IMG/VR virus record: IMGVR_UViG_3300042565_001261
Location: 1 to 30,536 of that record
Source: a virus
Length of the DNA stretch: 30,536 nt
Direction: 5' to 3' (one strand)
In this document: positions 23,274 to 30,536 of the stretch, one piece after another
How the letters are laid out: each line of letters opens with the position of its first letter
Numbering within the stretch: the stretch's first letter is position 1
Notes under the pieces: model-generated
The model's database searches: none
What the model was told of the DNA's origin: nothing
The model's input: the letters and a program-made list of their open reading frames with translations, nothing else
Made by a program: the position numbers and the translations under genes

Positions 23274-25274
23274 ATGCTGGCATGTGATACAGAAACGACC
23301 GGCCTATTTCTGCAAAATGGTTCAACCTGCTTTTCAATTGGAGTTTATGATGGAGCCGTATTCAAACACTCAACTACTGACATTGATCCAAGAACTCGTT
23401 ACCGAACTAAAGAGCATCCGAAGTCTCTTAGAAGCACTTTCGACCAAGCTGAACTTCTCGTCTTCCACAACGCTGGATTTGATCTCAAAGCCCTCTGCGA
23501 ATCAGGAATCTACGACTGGAACGAACCAGCAGAAGAGTCGTTCTGGAAAAAGATAGTCGATACCACCACACTCGCTCACCTCTACTGTTCAACGGACGAA
23601 CTTAGTTTAGACTTCCTCACTCAGAAATACTTGCAGCGAGGCTACCCTGAAGATAAGGAGTTGATTAGTGTCGTCGACAAATGCCGTAGACTCACAAGGA
23701 CCAAACGCTTCAAAGCAGTCTATGGAGACTGGCTCATCGCATCGGCTGAGGGATCTCATCCATCCTTCCTTCCTTGTGGAAAGAATAACAAATGGAACCG
23801 AATGGACTTCTGGTTGCCAGCAGCCATACGAAAACACATCCCTGCAGCTTTCCGACCCACTCTTAGTGATTCAGTCCTTAGCTCAGTCATGCTGCGATAC
23901 CTGAAGGCTGACTGTGTCAACACGTACGAATTGGCTGAGTTCTACTTCCACCAACTCCTCGAACGTCATGGAGATCAAGTCACTGAACTACTCAACATCA
24001 ATCGTCAGGTTGAGCATATCGTATGGAAGATGGAGACTCATGGACTGTGGGTACGACCAACGGAACTGAAGGACGCACAGGAAGCCTGCCACAAGTACAT
24101 TGGTATTCTCTCTCAGAAAGTCACCGAGCTTTCAGGCATCGAAGACATCACTGACACCAAGCTGCGTAAGCTGTTCTTTCAGGATTGGGGCTTTGAGCCT
24201 GTTACACTCACCAAGACTGGCAACAACTCAGTAGACGCCAAGTGTATCCTCAAGCTGCACGAACTGGCACAACCCGGAACCAAACAACACCAGTTCCTTA
24301 GCTGCTATCTGAGCCTAAAAAAGTATGAGAAGAAGTTAACCTCGTTACAGTCGTACGAACGATCAAGGAGCACCAGTGGATACGTTCATCCATCCTTTAA
24401 CATCACGGGGACAAAGACCACCCGATTCAGCAGTAAGAATCCTAATGCTCAGAACATCACCAAGGCAGGTAATCCTTACGAAGACGACGCACCTGATATC
24501 GCTCGTTGGCTACGTGCCTCACCCTCCATGCGTTCCTGTTTTGGTCCACCTCCCGATAAATGTTGGATCGCAATAGATTATTCGCAGCTTCAGCTTCGTA
24601 TCTTTGCATACATTACTCAGGAACCAAAACTGATTGAAGCCCTTGAAGCAGGCTACGACTTTCATGATACAGTTGCCAGAGAATTGTTCAGCGTAGAAAG
24701 GCCAGATAGTCCGACAAAGGCTCAACGTAGGATTGCGAAGAACTGTGTGTTCGGTGTATTATTCGGTGCCTCGGAAAAGAAGATCGACGCAACAGCAGGC
24801 CAACCCGGAATGTACAAGCTGTTACTGTCGTTGTTTCCTTCTGCTCATGCCTTCATCGAAGAGACAAAACAGATCGTCGATGAAGTAGGCTATATCGAGA
24901 CGTACGGTGGATACCCATTAGAACTGAAGTCACACGTCAACAAGTGGACTGGACGTGAAGAGAAGGCTGCTCATGCTGCCGTTAACTACATTGTTCAGGG
25001 AGCAGAAGGAGTCATCGTCAAGCGTGCCATGGCTCTCTGTGATGCTTATCTCACTTCAGAATATCCTGAAGGGCGAATAGCTTTGCAGGTCCATGACGAG
25101 ATCGTGTTTGAATTCCCTATGAAACCACCAAAGAAGCACATATTTGCTATTACAAGACTCATGGAACAGGCAGCAGAGCACTATGGAGTGATCGCTCCAG
25201 TAGAAGCTGAAATCTGCTTTGACGCATGGGATAAACCTGTGAAGGTAAGAAAGAACACAAATGCGGTTGTTTGA
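23274..25274 (+). CDS. Family A DNA polymerase with 3'-5' exonuclease domain
   Basis: 666 aa. The proofreading exonuclease has Exo I LACDTETTGL (D5, E7), Exo II FHNAGFDL (N66, D70) and Exo III YLKADCVNTY (Y209, D213). The polymerase has motif A WIAIDYSQLQLR (D435), motif B RRIAKNCVFGVLFGAS (R485-R486, K489, F493, F497) and motif C LQVHDEIVFE (H607-E609). Aligned with E. coli Pol I, F493 equals Phe762 and F497 replaces Tyr766. The Met at 23274 directly precedes the Exo I motif, supporting this start. It is the replicative phage polymerase, working with the primase and ATPase downstream. The gene ends 14 bases inside the next gene. Phe at position 762 has been linked in marine phage surveys to lytic lifestyles. 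Confidence 0.95.
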   Translation: MLACDTETTGLFLQNGSTCFSIGVYDGAVFKHSTTDIDPRTRYRTKEHPKSLRSTFDQAELLVFHNAGFDLKALCESGIYDWNEPAEESFWKKIVDTTTLAHLYCSTDELSLDFLTQKYLQRGYPEDKELISVVDKCRRLTRTKRFKAVYGDWLIASAEGSHPSFLPCGKNNKWNRMDFWLPAAIRKHIPAAFRPTLSDSVLSSVMLRYLKADCVNTYELAEFYFHQLLERHGDQVTELLNINRQVEHIVWKMETHGLWVRPTELKDAQEACHKYIGILSQKVTELSGIEDITDTKLRKLFFQDWGFEPVTLTKTGNNSVDAKCILKLHELAQPGTKQHQFLSCYLSLKKYEKKLTSLQSYERSRSTSGYVHPSFNITGTKTTRFSSKNPNAQNITKAGNPYEDDAPDIARWLRASPSMRSCFGPPPDKCWIAIDYSQLQLRIFAYITQEPKLIEALEAGYDFHDTVARELFSVERPDSPTKAQRRIAKNCVFGVLFGASEKKIDATAGQPGMYKLLLSLFPSAHAFIEETKQIVDEVGYIETYGGYPLELKSHVNKWTGREEKAAHAAVNYIVQGAEGVIVKRAMALCDAYLTSEYPEGRIALQVHDEIVFEFPMKPPKKHIFAITRLMEQAAEHYGVIAPVEAEICFDAWDKPVKVRKNTNAVV

Positions 25275-26016
25275 CCACCTAGAAGTCCCATACGAAGAGA
25301 CTGACAAAGATGTCATGACTGCGTGCCTCTGGTGCGGGTCAGATAAACTCTCAGTCTCCAAAGACGAAGGACACGTCTTTTCCTGCTGGAAGTGTAAGCA
25401 GACCGGCAACGGTGTGTCCTACATGCGTGAATGGTTCTCGCAGTTACCTGACCTCACCATGCCACAAGCCAAACAGTTCTGTGGTATGAAGAAAGGAGTA
25501 TCACCATCTGCACTCAGACTGGAAGGAATACGCTGCGACGGTCATTACTATTGGTTCCCTGTCAGAAACATGAAAGGGGACATCATCGCACTCCACAAGT
25601 ATTGTCCAAGCACGAATATTACATACTCATCTCCGAAACCATGGTCATGTTCGGTATTAGGTATGTCCGCATTGACAGGCTCTGAAGAGATATGGGTTGC
25701 TGAAGGACATTGGGACTATCTGGTCATGCGTCAGTTACTCTCACGCTTACCTGATGGTCCTGATCTACTCGGTACCTGTGGCTCCAGCTTCAGCACCAAC
25801 TACCTGCACCTGCTGGAAGACAAGAACGTAGTACTGCTGTTCGATAACGATGACGCAGGACGATCTGGTGTCCAATCGGTAGCTCGCAGAATCAAGTCAT
25901 CAGGTCATTCGATCAAGACCCTGCAGTATCTGGACTGGAGTCAGATCACCATCCCTCAGTTCTCTGAGATCCCAAACAAATATGACCTGCGTGATCTTCA
26001 CAATGCGATGAGCTAG
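25261..26016 (+). CDS. DnaG/T7 gp4-type primase (Zn-finger plus TOPRIM)
   Basis: 251 aa. The zinc ribbon is CLWCGSDKLS with C22 and C25 and SCWKCK with C42 and C45. The TOPRIM domain shows EEIWVAEGHWDYLVM (E148) and VVLLFDNDDAGRSG (D195, D197, D198), the E and DxD residues that hold Mg2+. Between them is a YYWFPVRNMKGDIIALHKY block, as in the N-terminal half of T7 gp4-like primases. There is no RecA-fold helicase part, so the helicase is probably encoded separately; the next gene is the candidate. It overlaps the polymerase gene by 14 bases. It makes RNA primers for lagging-strand synthesis. Confidence 0.88.
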   Translation: MRLFDHLEVPYEETDKDVMTACLWCGSDKLSVSKDEGHVFSCWKCKQTGNGVSYMREWFSQLPDLTMPQAKQFCGMKKGVSPSALRLEGIRCDGHYYWFPVRNMKGDIIALHKYCPSTNITYSSPKPWSCSVLGMSALTGSEEIWVAEGHWDYLVMRQLLSRLPDGPDLLGTCGSSFSTNYLHLLEDKNVVLLFDNDDAGRSGVQSVARRIKSSGHSIKTLQYLDWSQITIPQFSEIPNKYDLRDLHNAMS

Positions 26017-26023
26017 GAACCCC

Positions 26024-27427
26024 ATGAACATTATTGATCTTATCAAAGCCTCCCTTGTCGAAGTCAAACTCGACGAGGTTGTTTCTATCCAACCTCAGCA
26101 GTGCGATTCATTCGACAGATTGATGGACATCTACAATCAGGACATGGTGATCACCGAGTCGCTGAAGGACTGCTTGGCCATCTGCATGTCTATCCATATC
26201 GCTGTGGCACTGGACGGAGACCCTCTCTGGTTATACTTGGTTTCCCCTCCATCAGGTGGCAAATCCACTGTATGCGATCTGATATGCTCAGATGAGATTC
26301 ACTCAACACCACTGGATTCGCTGACTGGTATCATCTCAGGAGATCGTAACGGCAAGCACCTTGTACCATTGATGCAAGGTAAGTGTGTAGTGATCAAAGA
26401 CGGAACACTCTTATTGGAGTCCAATCCTCTGCAGCTTGCCAACGTATTCGGAGAGTTACGCTCCATCTACGACGGGTCACTGGTCAAGCATTTCCGCAAC
26501 GGTGTATCCGCCAACTTCTCCAATATCTCTTTCGGCATGGTAATTGGCATAACCGAAAAGGTGTACAGCCTGAATATGGCAGCACTCGGTGAACGCTTCC
26601 TTCACTGTCGTCTGGAAACAACCAGAGAGATGGAGAAGGTACGCAACGCTAATGCTGTCAAAGGTGTATTCGAACATACGGCTAAAACCAGCTTCGAAGG
26701 TAATGACGCTGGCGACAGTCGATCATTCCCCAAACAGCGAGCCTTCACAGCAGGCTTCCTGTCCCACCTTCATTCCACACTCAGAAACAACGATATCCTG
26801 CGTCCGGGCTACACTGACCATGACGTAGCCCTGATCCAATCCCTTGCTGACATGATCGCCTGTAGCCGTGCTCAAGCACCTCGCAGCAAGGAGTTCGGCT
26901 CCAGTGAACTACTCTACGATGCTCGACCAGAAGCCTCTACCCGTGTTGTGAAACAGCTTAGCCGACTAGCCTTATGCCTGTGCTACGTACTCGGTACTAC
27001 CGAGATTACTCAACGGATTCGTGTACTGCTGACCAAGGTTGCACTGGACACTGCCTTCAGTCGGCAGCATAATATCATTCGTACTGTAGCTCTGGCTGAG
27101 AGTGGTCTTACACGGCAATCCATCGCTGTACTAACCTCTATTCCACTAGAAACTATTACGAGGCGTATCGACGATCTGATCTCATTGGGCATCCTCATCC
27201 CCAACGATACAGATCATCGCCCTGTTCGTGGTCGCACAGTACCGACCCTCAAGTGTGCTCGCTGGATTCAGGATGCCTTCAGATTGGTAGAACAACATGT
27301 CGAAGCCGGTCTATCCGACAGTGAAAGTCCCATCACTTCGTCCTCAGAATCCAATAGCGGACAAAGCCGTCCTGCACAAAAGAAGAGGCCGATCCCCAGC
27401 AAGGTTAAGAATCCTGCAAAGAGATAA
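26024..27427 (+). CDS. P-loop ATPase, probable replicative helicase/initiator
   Basis: 467 aa. Walker A is LVSPPSGGKSTVCD (72-85, K80 S81). A hydrophobic strand GKCVVIKDGT (119-128) stands where Walker B is expected but ends in KD rather than DE. FSNISFGMVIGITEKV (about 165-180) looks like sensor 1 and GERFL (189-193) supplies a possible arginine finger. The last 100 residues include a winged-helix-like ARTVALAESGLTRQSIA to TIDTRRIDDLISLGIL region and a basic, Pro/Ser-rich tail. This resembles phage AAA+ helicase or initiator proteins rather than DnaB-type. Following the primase, it probably unwinds DNA at the fork. AGGAA lies 6 nt before the start. Confidence 0.65.
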   Translation: MNIIDLIKASLVEVKLDEVVSIQPQQCDSFDRLMDIYNQDMVITESLKDCLAICMSIHIAVALDGDPLWLYLVSPPSGGKSTVCDLICSDEIHSTPLDSLTGIISGDRNGKHLVPLMQGKCVVIKDGTLLLESNPLQLANVFGELRSIYDGSLVKHFRNGVSANFSNISFGMVIGITEKVYSLNMAALGERFLHCRLETTREMEKVRNANAVKGVFEHTAKTSFEGNDAGDSRSFPKQRAFTAGFLSHLHSTLRNNDILRPGYTDHDVALIQSLADMIACSRAQAPRSKEFGSSELLYDARPEASTRVVKQLSRLALCLCYVLGTTEITQRIRVLLTKVALDTAFSRQHNIIRTVALAESGLTRQSIAVLTSIPLETITRRIDDLISLGILIPNDTDHRPVRGRTVPTLKCARWIQDAFRLVEQHVEAGLSDSESPITSSSESNSGQSRPAQKKRPIPSKVKNPAKR

Positions 27428-27599
27428 CTTCACCTGCAACAAGTGTGATGAGTCCTACCCCGAATCGTACCTCGAAGTTGATCACTGTCTCCCCATCAGC
27501 CAAGGCGGTCCTGACACTGATGCCAACAAACAAACGCTCTGTATTCCCTGTCACCGTGCTAAGTCCGATAACGAGAAAGAAGGAAGGAAGTTACTATGA
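27297..27599 (+). CDS. HNH endonuclease overprinted on the ATPase gene end
   Basis: Up to 100 aa from ATG 27297 (GTG 27321 is an alternative); the first 130 bases share DNA with the end of the ATPase gene in another frame. The HNH core is unmistakable: FTCNKCDESY (C47, C50), LEVDHCLPISQGG with DH, and NKQTLCIPCHRAKS with CxxC and the final His. The basic leader RRGRSPARLRILQRD fits the usual N-terminal helix. HNH enzymes nick or cut DNA; phage versions work in packaging, recombination or as homing endonucleases. Its stop overlaps the holin-like gene start (ATGA). The start is uncertain but the domain is sure. Confidence 0.8.
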   Translation: MSKPVYPTVKVPSLRPQNPIADKAVLHKRRGRSPARLRILQRDNFTCNKCDESYPESYLEVDHCLPISQGGPDTDANKQTLCIPCHRAKSDNEKEGRKLL

Positions 27600-27760
27600 C
27601 ACAAGAACAATTCTCCGGCATTGCTCGCCATATCCTCACCATTGCTGCTGGCATCGCCGTCAGTCAAGGGTACATGGATGATTCAACAGCAACCACCATC
27701 GTTGCCGGTATCGTGGCAGCACTTACAGTCTTCTGGTCCATTCGTTCAAAAGGAAAGTAG
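27596..27760 (+). CDS. Holin-like small membrane protein (Pam3 gp28 type)
   Basis: 54 aa, too short for many gene callers: MTQEQFSGIA to SIRSKGK. ATGA overlaps the HNH stop. Two hydrophobic segments, about 10-23 (ARHILTIAAGIAVS) and 33-48 (TIVAGIVAALTVFWSI), are joined by an acidic turn containing GYMDDS and end in a basic tail with WSIRSKGK. This is the pattern of small phage holins of the Pam3 gp28 group, which form membrane pores at the end of infection. It is the first gene of the probable lysis block, upstream of a membrane protein and the papain-like protein. Family recognition is by pattern; no biochemical evidence. Confidence 0.7.
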   Translation: MTQEQFSGIARHILTIAAGIAVSQGYMDDSTATTIVAGIVAALTVFWSIRSKGK

Positions 27761-27766
27761 TCAACC

Positions 27767-28243
27767 ATGCTTCAGTTAGATTTCCAGACAAAGCTATACA
27801 TCCTCGGAGCAATCGTCGCTCTCACCCAGTTGCCTAAGATTCTTCCTTCACCAGAAACTATCAAGGGGCTACTCGCCAAGATAGACCTGAAGAAAATCTT
27901 CACCAGCAACAACATTGTACTCGCTGCTGTTGCTGCCATGATCCTGATGCCGCATCAACCAGCAGTGACACCAGTCAATCCTGACCCAGTACCAATCGTC
28001 ATCAAAGACAAGCTGGATGCAGCCAACGATGCCTATCGTGAGCTACTGTCTGAGGAGTGGGCACAGTTCGCTGTTAAGCGAGACACGTTCAAGACACCAG
28101 CAGACGCACTCAAGTACATCAACGACCGTCAGGTAGCTGTCTACAAAGCAGCCTACCAACCAATCAATGATCTTGCTGCCAAAGCTGCTGATGGTGGTGA
28201 TCCAACCAAGTTCGCATTTGACCTGAAGAACAGGAGCCTCTGA
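27767..28243 (+). CDS. Membrane-associated lysis-region protein
   Basis: 158 aa. Hydrophobic segments at about 8-25 (KLYILGAIVALTQLPKIL) and 48-62 (NNIVLAAVAAMILMP) are followed by a Pro-rich hinge (63-77) and a long helical soluble tail (78-158). The topology suggests a membrane anchor with a large tail, as in some holin/antiholin or spanin-like proteins. The start has AAGGAAAG upstream. It lies between the holin-like gene and the papain-like enzyme. Function is not recognised; an envelope role in lysis is inference. Confidence 0.6.
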   Translation: MLQLDFQTKLYILGAIVALTQLPKILPSPETIKGLLAKIDLKKIFTSNNIVLAAVAAMILMPHQPAVTPVNPDPVPIVIKDKLDAANDAYRELLSEEWAQFAVKRDTFKTPADALKYINDRQVAVYKAAYQPINDLAAKAADGGDPTKFAFDLKNRSL

Positions 28244-28244
28244 C

Positions 28245-29114
28245 ATGACATGGCACTTTACTGGTTACGATCCACGACGTGAGAACCGAGCAGCCCTCTC
28301 TGCTCAGTGTATCAAGTTCGATATCATGTCCCTCATGTGTACTGGAGACATTCCTGATACACGAGGGATCAAGGACTTGATGCGACGAGACGATCAGGCA
28401 CAGATGAACTCATGTGCTGGCTTTGGTCTCACCAACACTGCTGAAGTCTGCCATTACAACCAGACTCACGTATGGCGACAGTTTAATCCTCTGTGGTCTT
28501 ATCGCCGTGGTCAGGAAGTTTCCAACATCCGAGGAGACAATGGGGCAACCATCGACGGTGTAGTATCAGCAGGCAAGAAGGTAGGCTGTCTACCAGAAGA
28601 CATCGACAACGACGGTAAGGCTGAGTACCCATACAAAGTCGATTACAACTTTCCTTTCCCCAGAGACTGCTACGGCATCGCTGCCAATTGGACTATTGGC
28701 TACTCAATTGAACTACGAGGCTTCGACCAGATCCTACGCTTCCTGCAGACAGGACAAGGAGCAGTTATCGTCGGAGGTGCTTGGGGTAACTGGAAACCTA
28801 ACTCAGCAGGCATCGCTACACGCTTTGTCTCAGGTGGCGGTGGACACGCTCGTGCCTACGTTGACTGGATTACCATTAACGGTGTCGTCCATCTCGTAGA
28901 AGCCAACAGTCATTACAAGACCTATGGCGACAACGGTTTTGCCTACCACACCAAGCAGTTCGTAGACAGTCAGGCACAGGACAAATGGACTGTCACCATC
29001 GGCTGCTCAGACCTCAAGACTCCAGAACCTCGTATCGTGGACTGGAAGAATGAACTACAGTGGATTCCAGACAATCCACTCTTTGGTAACAACCCAGCAG
29101 GAGAACTTGCATGA
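28245..29114 (+). CDS. Papain-like (C1A-fold) cysteine protease, endolysin candidate
   Basis: 289 aa. The papain catalytic set can be read: RDDQAQMNSCAGFGLTN places Q51 and C57 with the classical Q-x5-C spacing, GGGGHARAYVDW gives H201, and HLVEANSHYKTYGDNGF gives N221. In papain the order Gln, Cys, His, Asn is identical. No signal peptide is present, consistent with holin-dependent release. Its place directly after holin-like and membrane genes suggests it cleaves a cross-wall peptide or cell-envelope protein for lysis; papain-type endolysins are uncommon. It could alternatively act on virion or host proteins. AGGAG lies 8 nt upstream of ATG, and its stop overlaps the next start. Confidence 0.75.
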   Translation: MTWHFTGYDPRRENRAALSAQCIKFDIMSLMCTGDIPDTRGIKDLMRRDDQAQMNSCAGFGLTNTAEVCHYNQTHVWRQFNPLWSYRRGQEVSNIRGDNGATIDGVVSAGKKVGCLPEDIDNDGKAEYPYKVDYNFPFPRDCYGIAANWTIGYSIELRGFDQILRFLQTGQGAVIVGGAWGNWKPNSAGIATRFVSGGGGHARAYVDWITINGVVHLVEANSHYKTYGDNGFAYHTKQFVDSQAQDKWTVTIGCSDLKTPEPRIVDWKNELQWIPDNPLFGNNPAGELA

Positions 29115-29935
29115 GAGCCATATACCTTTTCTTACTACTGACACCATCCCTGATCGCACAGGATGCCCTCCAGCAGGCCAGAGACCGACTGAAGAGTATT
29201 CCTGTCCCAGAAACAGTTGTCGAGCCTCCTGAGCAGCCTGAGACCCCTCCAGCACCAGAGCCTGACAAACCCAGTGTTACCTTCAGCCTGTTAGCCTCAG
29301 CGGCACCAGCACCTGAACGCTACCTGGCTATTGGTCCCAACTGTCCAGCTTGCCCACGAGGTAAGGCCAACTTCCTTGCATCTGGTGGCAAGCCTGAACA
29401 CGTCATCGACTACACCGTAGCCAACAGTCAGTACGGGCAGAACATCAAGTACATCCCACAGGAATTCACCATCCAACTGGCTGCACCATCACAGGTAATC
29501 GCTACAACTGAAGGCGTAGACGCTACACCAGCAACAGTCATCTCAGTGCTGGCAGCATACCTCGAACAGCAAGCTGCTGCTGAGCACAGCAAGTCCAAGC
29601 CATTCATCACACCAGACCAGCCTCTCTACGGTGGATGGTTCGAGTACGATGTCAACGTGCCTGACTCTGTACCATCTATCCTTCAGAAACTCATGAAGGA
29701 CAAGCAGTACAAGAGTGAAGCATTGGGTCTGCTGCTCATCTGGCCGGGAAACCAGACAATCAAGCTGGAAACCACATCCATCAAGATAGACCCGCCAATT
29801 CAGGCATCAGTCCGTAAGTTCGGCATCACAGCATCAGCTTCCATCTCAGAAGTACGCTTCACAGCCGATTACAAATCCGTTACAGTGGTCACTTTCGAAG
29901 CCATGATTCCAGATTTAACCATCAACTTTAAGTGA
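29111..29935 (+). CDS. Exported protein with CPAC thioredoxin-like motif
   Basis: 274 aa. Residues 1-17 are a hydrophobic signal peptide (MRAIYLFLLLTPSLIAQ) without a lipobox Cys, so it is probably exported and cut. A Pro/Glu-rich spacer (31-55) follows, then a short thioredoxin/glutaredoxin-like part: YLAIGPNCPACPRGK (C78, C81) and KYIPQEFTI with a candidate cis-Pro116. The rest is beta-rich and novel to me. A CPxC motif fits thiol redox chemistry, possibly on envelope disulfides at lysis or on tail proteins. AGGAG lies 7 nt before the ATG and the start overlaps the protease stop. Confidence 0.6.
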   Translation: MRAIYLFLLLTPSLIAQDALQQARDRLKSIPVPETVVEPPEQPETPPAPEPDKPSVTFSLLASAAPAPERYLAIGPNCPACPRGKANFLASGGKPEHVIDYTVANSQYGQNIKYIPQEFTIQLAAPSQVIATTEGVDATPATVISVLAAYLEQQAAAEHSKSKPFITPDQPLYGGWFEYDVNVPDSVPSILQKLMKDKQYKSEALGLLLIWPGNQTIKLETTSIKIDPPIQASVRKFGITASASISEVRFTADYKSVTVVTFEAMIPDLTINFK

Positions 29936-29942
29936 GGCAACA

Positions 29943-30107
29943 ATGGTACAGTACACCTCCTTCGTTTTAATACCATGGTCCGGGGAAATAGTACAAGCGA
30001 CAGTGCTGACTTATCTGCAAATGGACTACCGTGGTGTATACAGTGTTCTAACCGATGGCAAGATGTTTATTTCTCTAGACCTGCACGAACTCTTTGGAGC
30101 CGAATGA
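29943..30107 (+). CDS. Small hypothetical protein (54 aa)
   Basis: A 54-aa frame starting MVQYTSFVLIPW and ending ELFGAE, with GAGG 5 nt before the ATG. It lies in the 171 bases between the exported protein and the next gene, and its stop overlaps the next start (TGATG). These spacings make it a likely real gene. It is acidic at the end and shows no recognised domain or membrane span. Function unknown. Confidence 0.55.
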   Translation: MVQYTSFVLIPWSGEIVQATVLTYLQMDYRGVYSVLTDGKMFISLDLHELFGAE

Positions 30108-30448
30108 TGAGATTCATCCCCATGTCTGTATCAGAACAATGCAACCTTGAACGCGAGATGCTGGACCACTTCGAACTGCTCGATGGTCACTGGAAGAACA
30201 CACCAAGAAACGTACATCTCTCTCAGGTAAGGAACACCAAGCAGCTACCTAAACGTGCCGTACAAGCACTTACCATCAGTCAGGCATTCTTTCGTATCGC
30301 AGAACTACCTGACGGACCAGTCGATGCTCGTGAGATGGAACTAGCTATCCGTTACGAGATGGGTTATGGCTGGCTAGCATGGTTCTTCTTCAGAAACTTT
30401 GCATGGCCCATCATCAAGTGGTTGTGGAACGAATACCACAAGAAGTAG
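30107..30448 (+). CDS. Hypothetical protein with hydrophobic aromatic C-terminus
   Basis: 113 aa from ATG 30107, with GGAG at 30096-30099 seven bases before; longer in-frame starts lie inside the preceding gene. Most of the protein is helical and charged. The C-terminus has WLAWFFFRNFAWPIIKWLWN, rich in Trp and Phe, which looks like a membrane-contacting helix. Coming after the lysis genes, an envelope role is possible but not shown. No family recognised. Confidence 0.6.
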   Translation: MRFIPMSVSEQCNLEREMLDHFELLDGHWKNTPRNVHLSQVRNTKQLPKRAVQALTISQAFFRIAELPDGPVDAREMELAIRYEMGYGWLAWFFFRNFAWPIIKWLWNEYHKK

Positions 30449-30482
30449 CAGCGGTATTCCGTTCCTCTGTTGGAGATGACTG

Positions 30483-30536
30483 GTGAAAATCTGGCACGAT
30501 GATTTGGGATTGCAGGACGATCAGCACGAAATGAAA
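30483..30536 (+). CDS. 5' end of a further gene (partial)
   Basis: GTG 30483 opens a frame (MKIWHDDLGL...) that is open to the window edge (18 codons). GGAG at 30472-30475 lies 7 nt upstream. The nearby ATG at 30476 hits a stop after eight codons. Too short to identify. Confidence 0.45.
   Translation, partial: MKIWHDDLGLQDDQHEMK

Overview
The window is a contiguous piece of a tailed-phage genome, apparently a long non-contractile-tail (siphovirus-type) phage. Every convincing gene is on the + strand, genes are tightly packed (many ATGA or TAATG stop/start overlaps), and no tRNA, rRNA, CRISPR array, insertion sequence, integrase or repressor is visible. No gene-free stretch exceeds 300 bases; the longest are 595-773 and 20050-20206, both described below. 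The host cannot be read directly. The lysis genes, Cys-rich proteins, Ser-rich linker and some glycosyltransferase families resemble those I associate with Planctomycetota and their phages, so an aquatic planctomycete host is a low-to-moderate confidence guess.

Layout. (1) 1-3930: end of a probable capsid gene, a probable head decoration protein, head-tail connector, head-closure protein, HK97 gp10-like neck protein, tail terminator candidate and major tail protein. Strong hairpins separate the abundant head proteins from the low-copy connector genes. (2) 3508-6513: tail assembly chaperone with a programmed -1 frameshift (A AAA AAC), then the tape measure protein. (3) 6523-8872: three tail-tip or fibre-region proteins; the last has a short Ser-rich repeat linker. 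(4) 8869-18750: an eleven-gene carbohydrate island of about 10 kb, with five glycosyltransferase genes (six domains), a sugar C-methyltransferase, a Gmd-like SDR enzyme, a second methyltransferase, a GNAT acetyltransferase, a cupin and a DegT-family sugar aminotransferase. (5) 18802-27599: a ParB-like protein, two PD-(D/E)XK nucleases, a Sak4-like RecA-fold ATPase, a DUF669-like ssDNA-binding candidate, family A DNA polymerase with proofreading domain, DnaG-type primase, a P-loop ATPase/helicase candidate and an overprinted HNH endonuclease. (6) 27596-30536: a lysis region with a 54-aa holin-like protein, a membrane protein, a papain-fold protease that may be the endolysin, an exported protein with a CPAC thioredoxin-like motif, and small end genes.

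How the parts fit. Virion genes come first, then a large sugar-building and sugar-attaching cassette in the tail-to-replication transition, then a self-contained replication/recombination set, then lysis. The most striking element is the sugar cassette. It appears to make and attach an unusual, possibly C-methylated and N-acylated 4-amino-6-deoxyhexose. Its SDR enzyme lacks the expected catalytic glutamate of GDP-mannose 4,6-dehydratases, so the exact product is uncertain. The left end of the cassette and the neighbouring tail gene (about 7905-11366) differ in composition from the rest: the tetranucleotide GTAC, common elsewhere, is almost absent. This suggests recent acquisition. No integrase is seen, and the polymerase carries Phe at the position equivalent to E. 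coli Pol I 762; both fit a lytic lifestyle.
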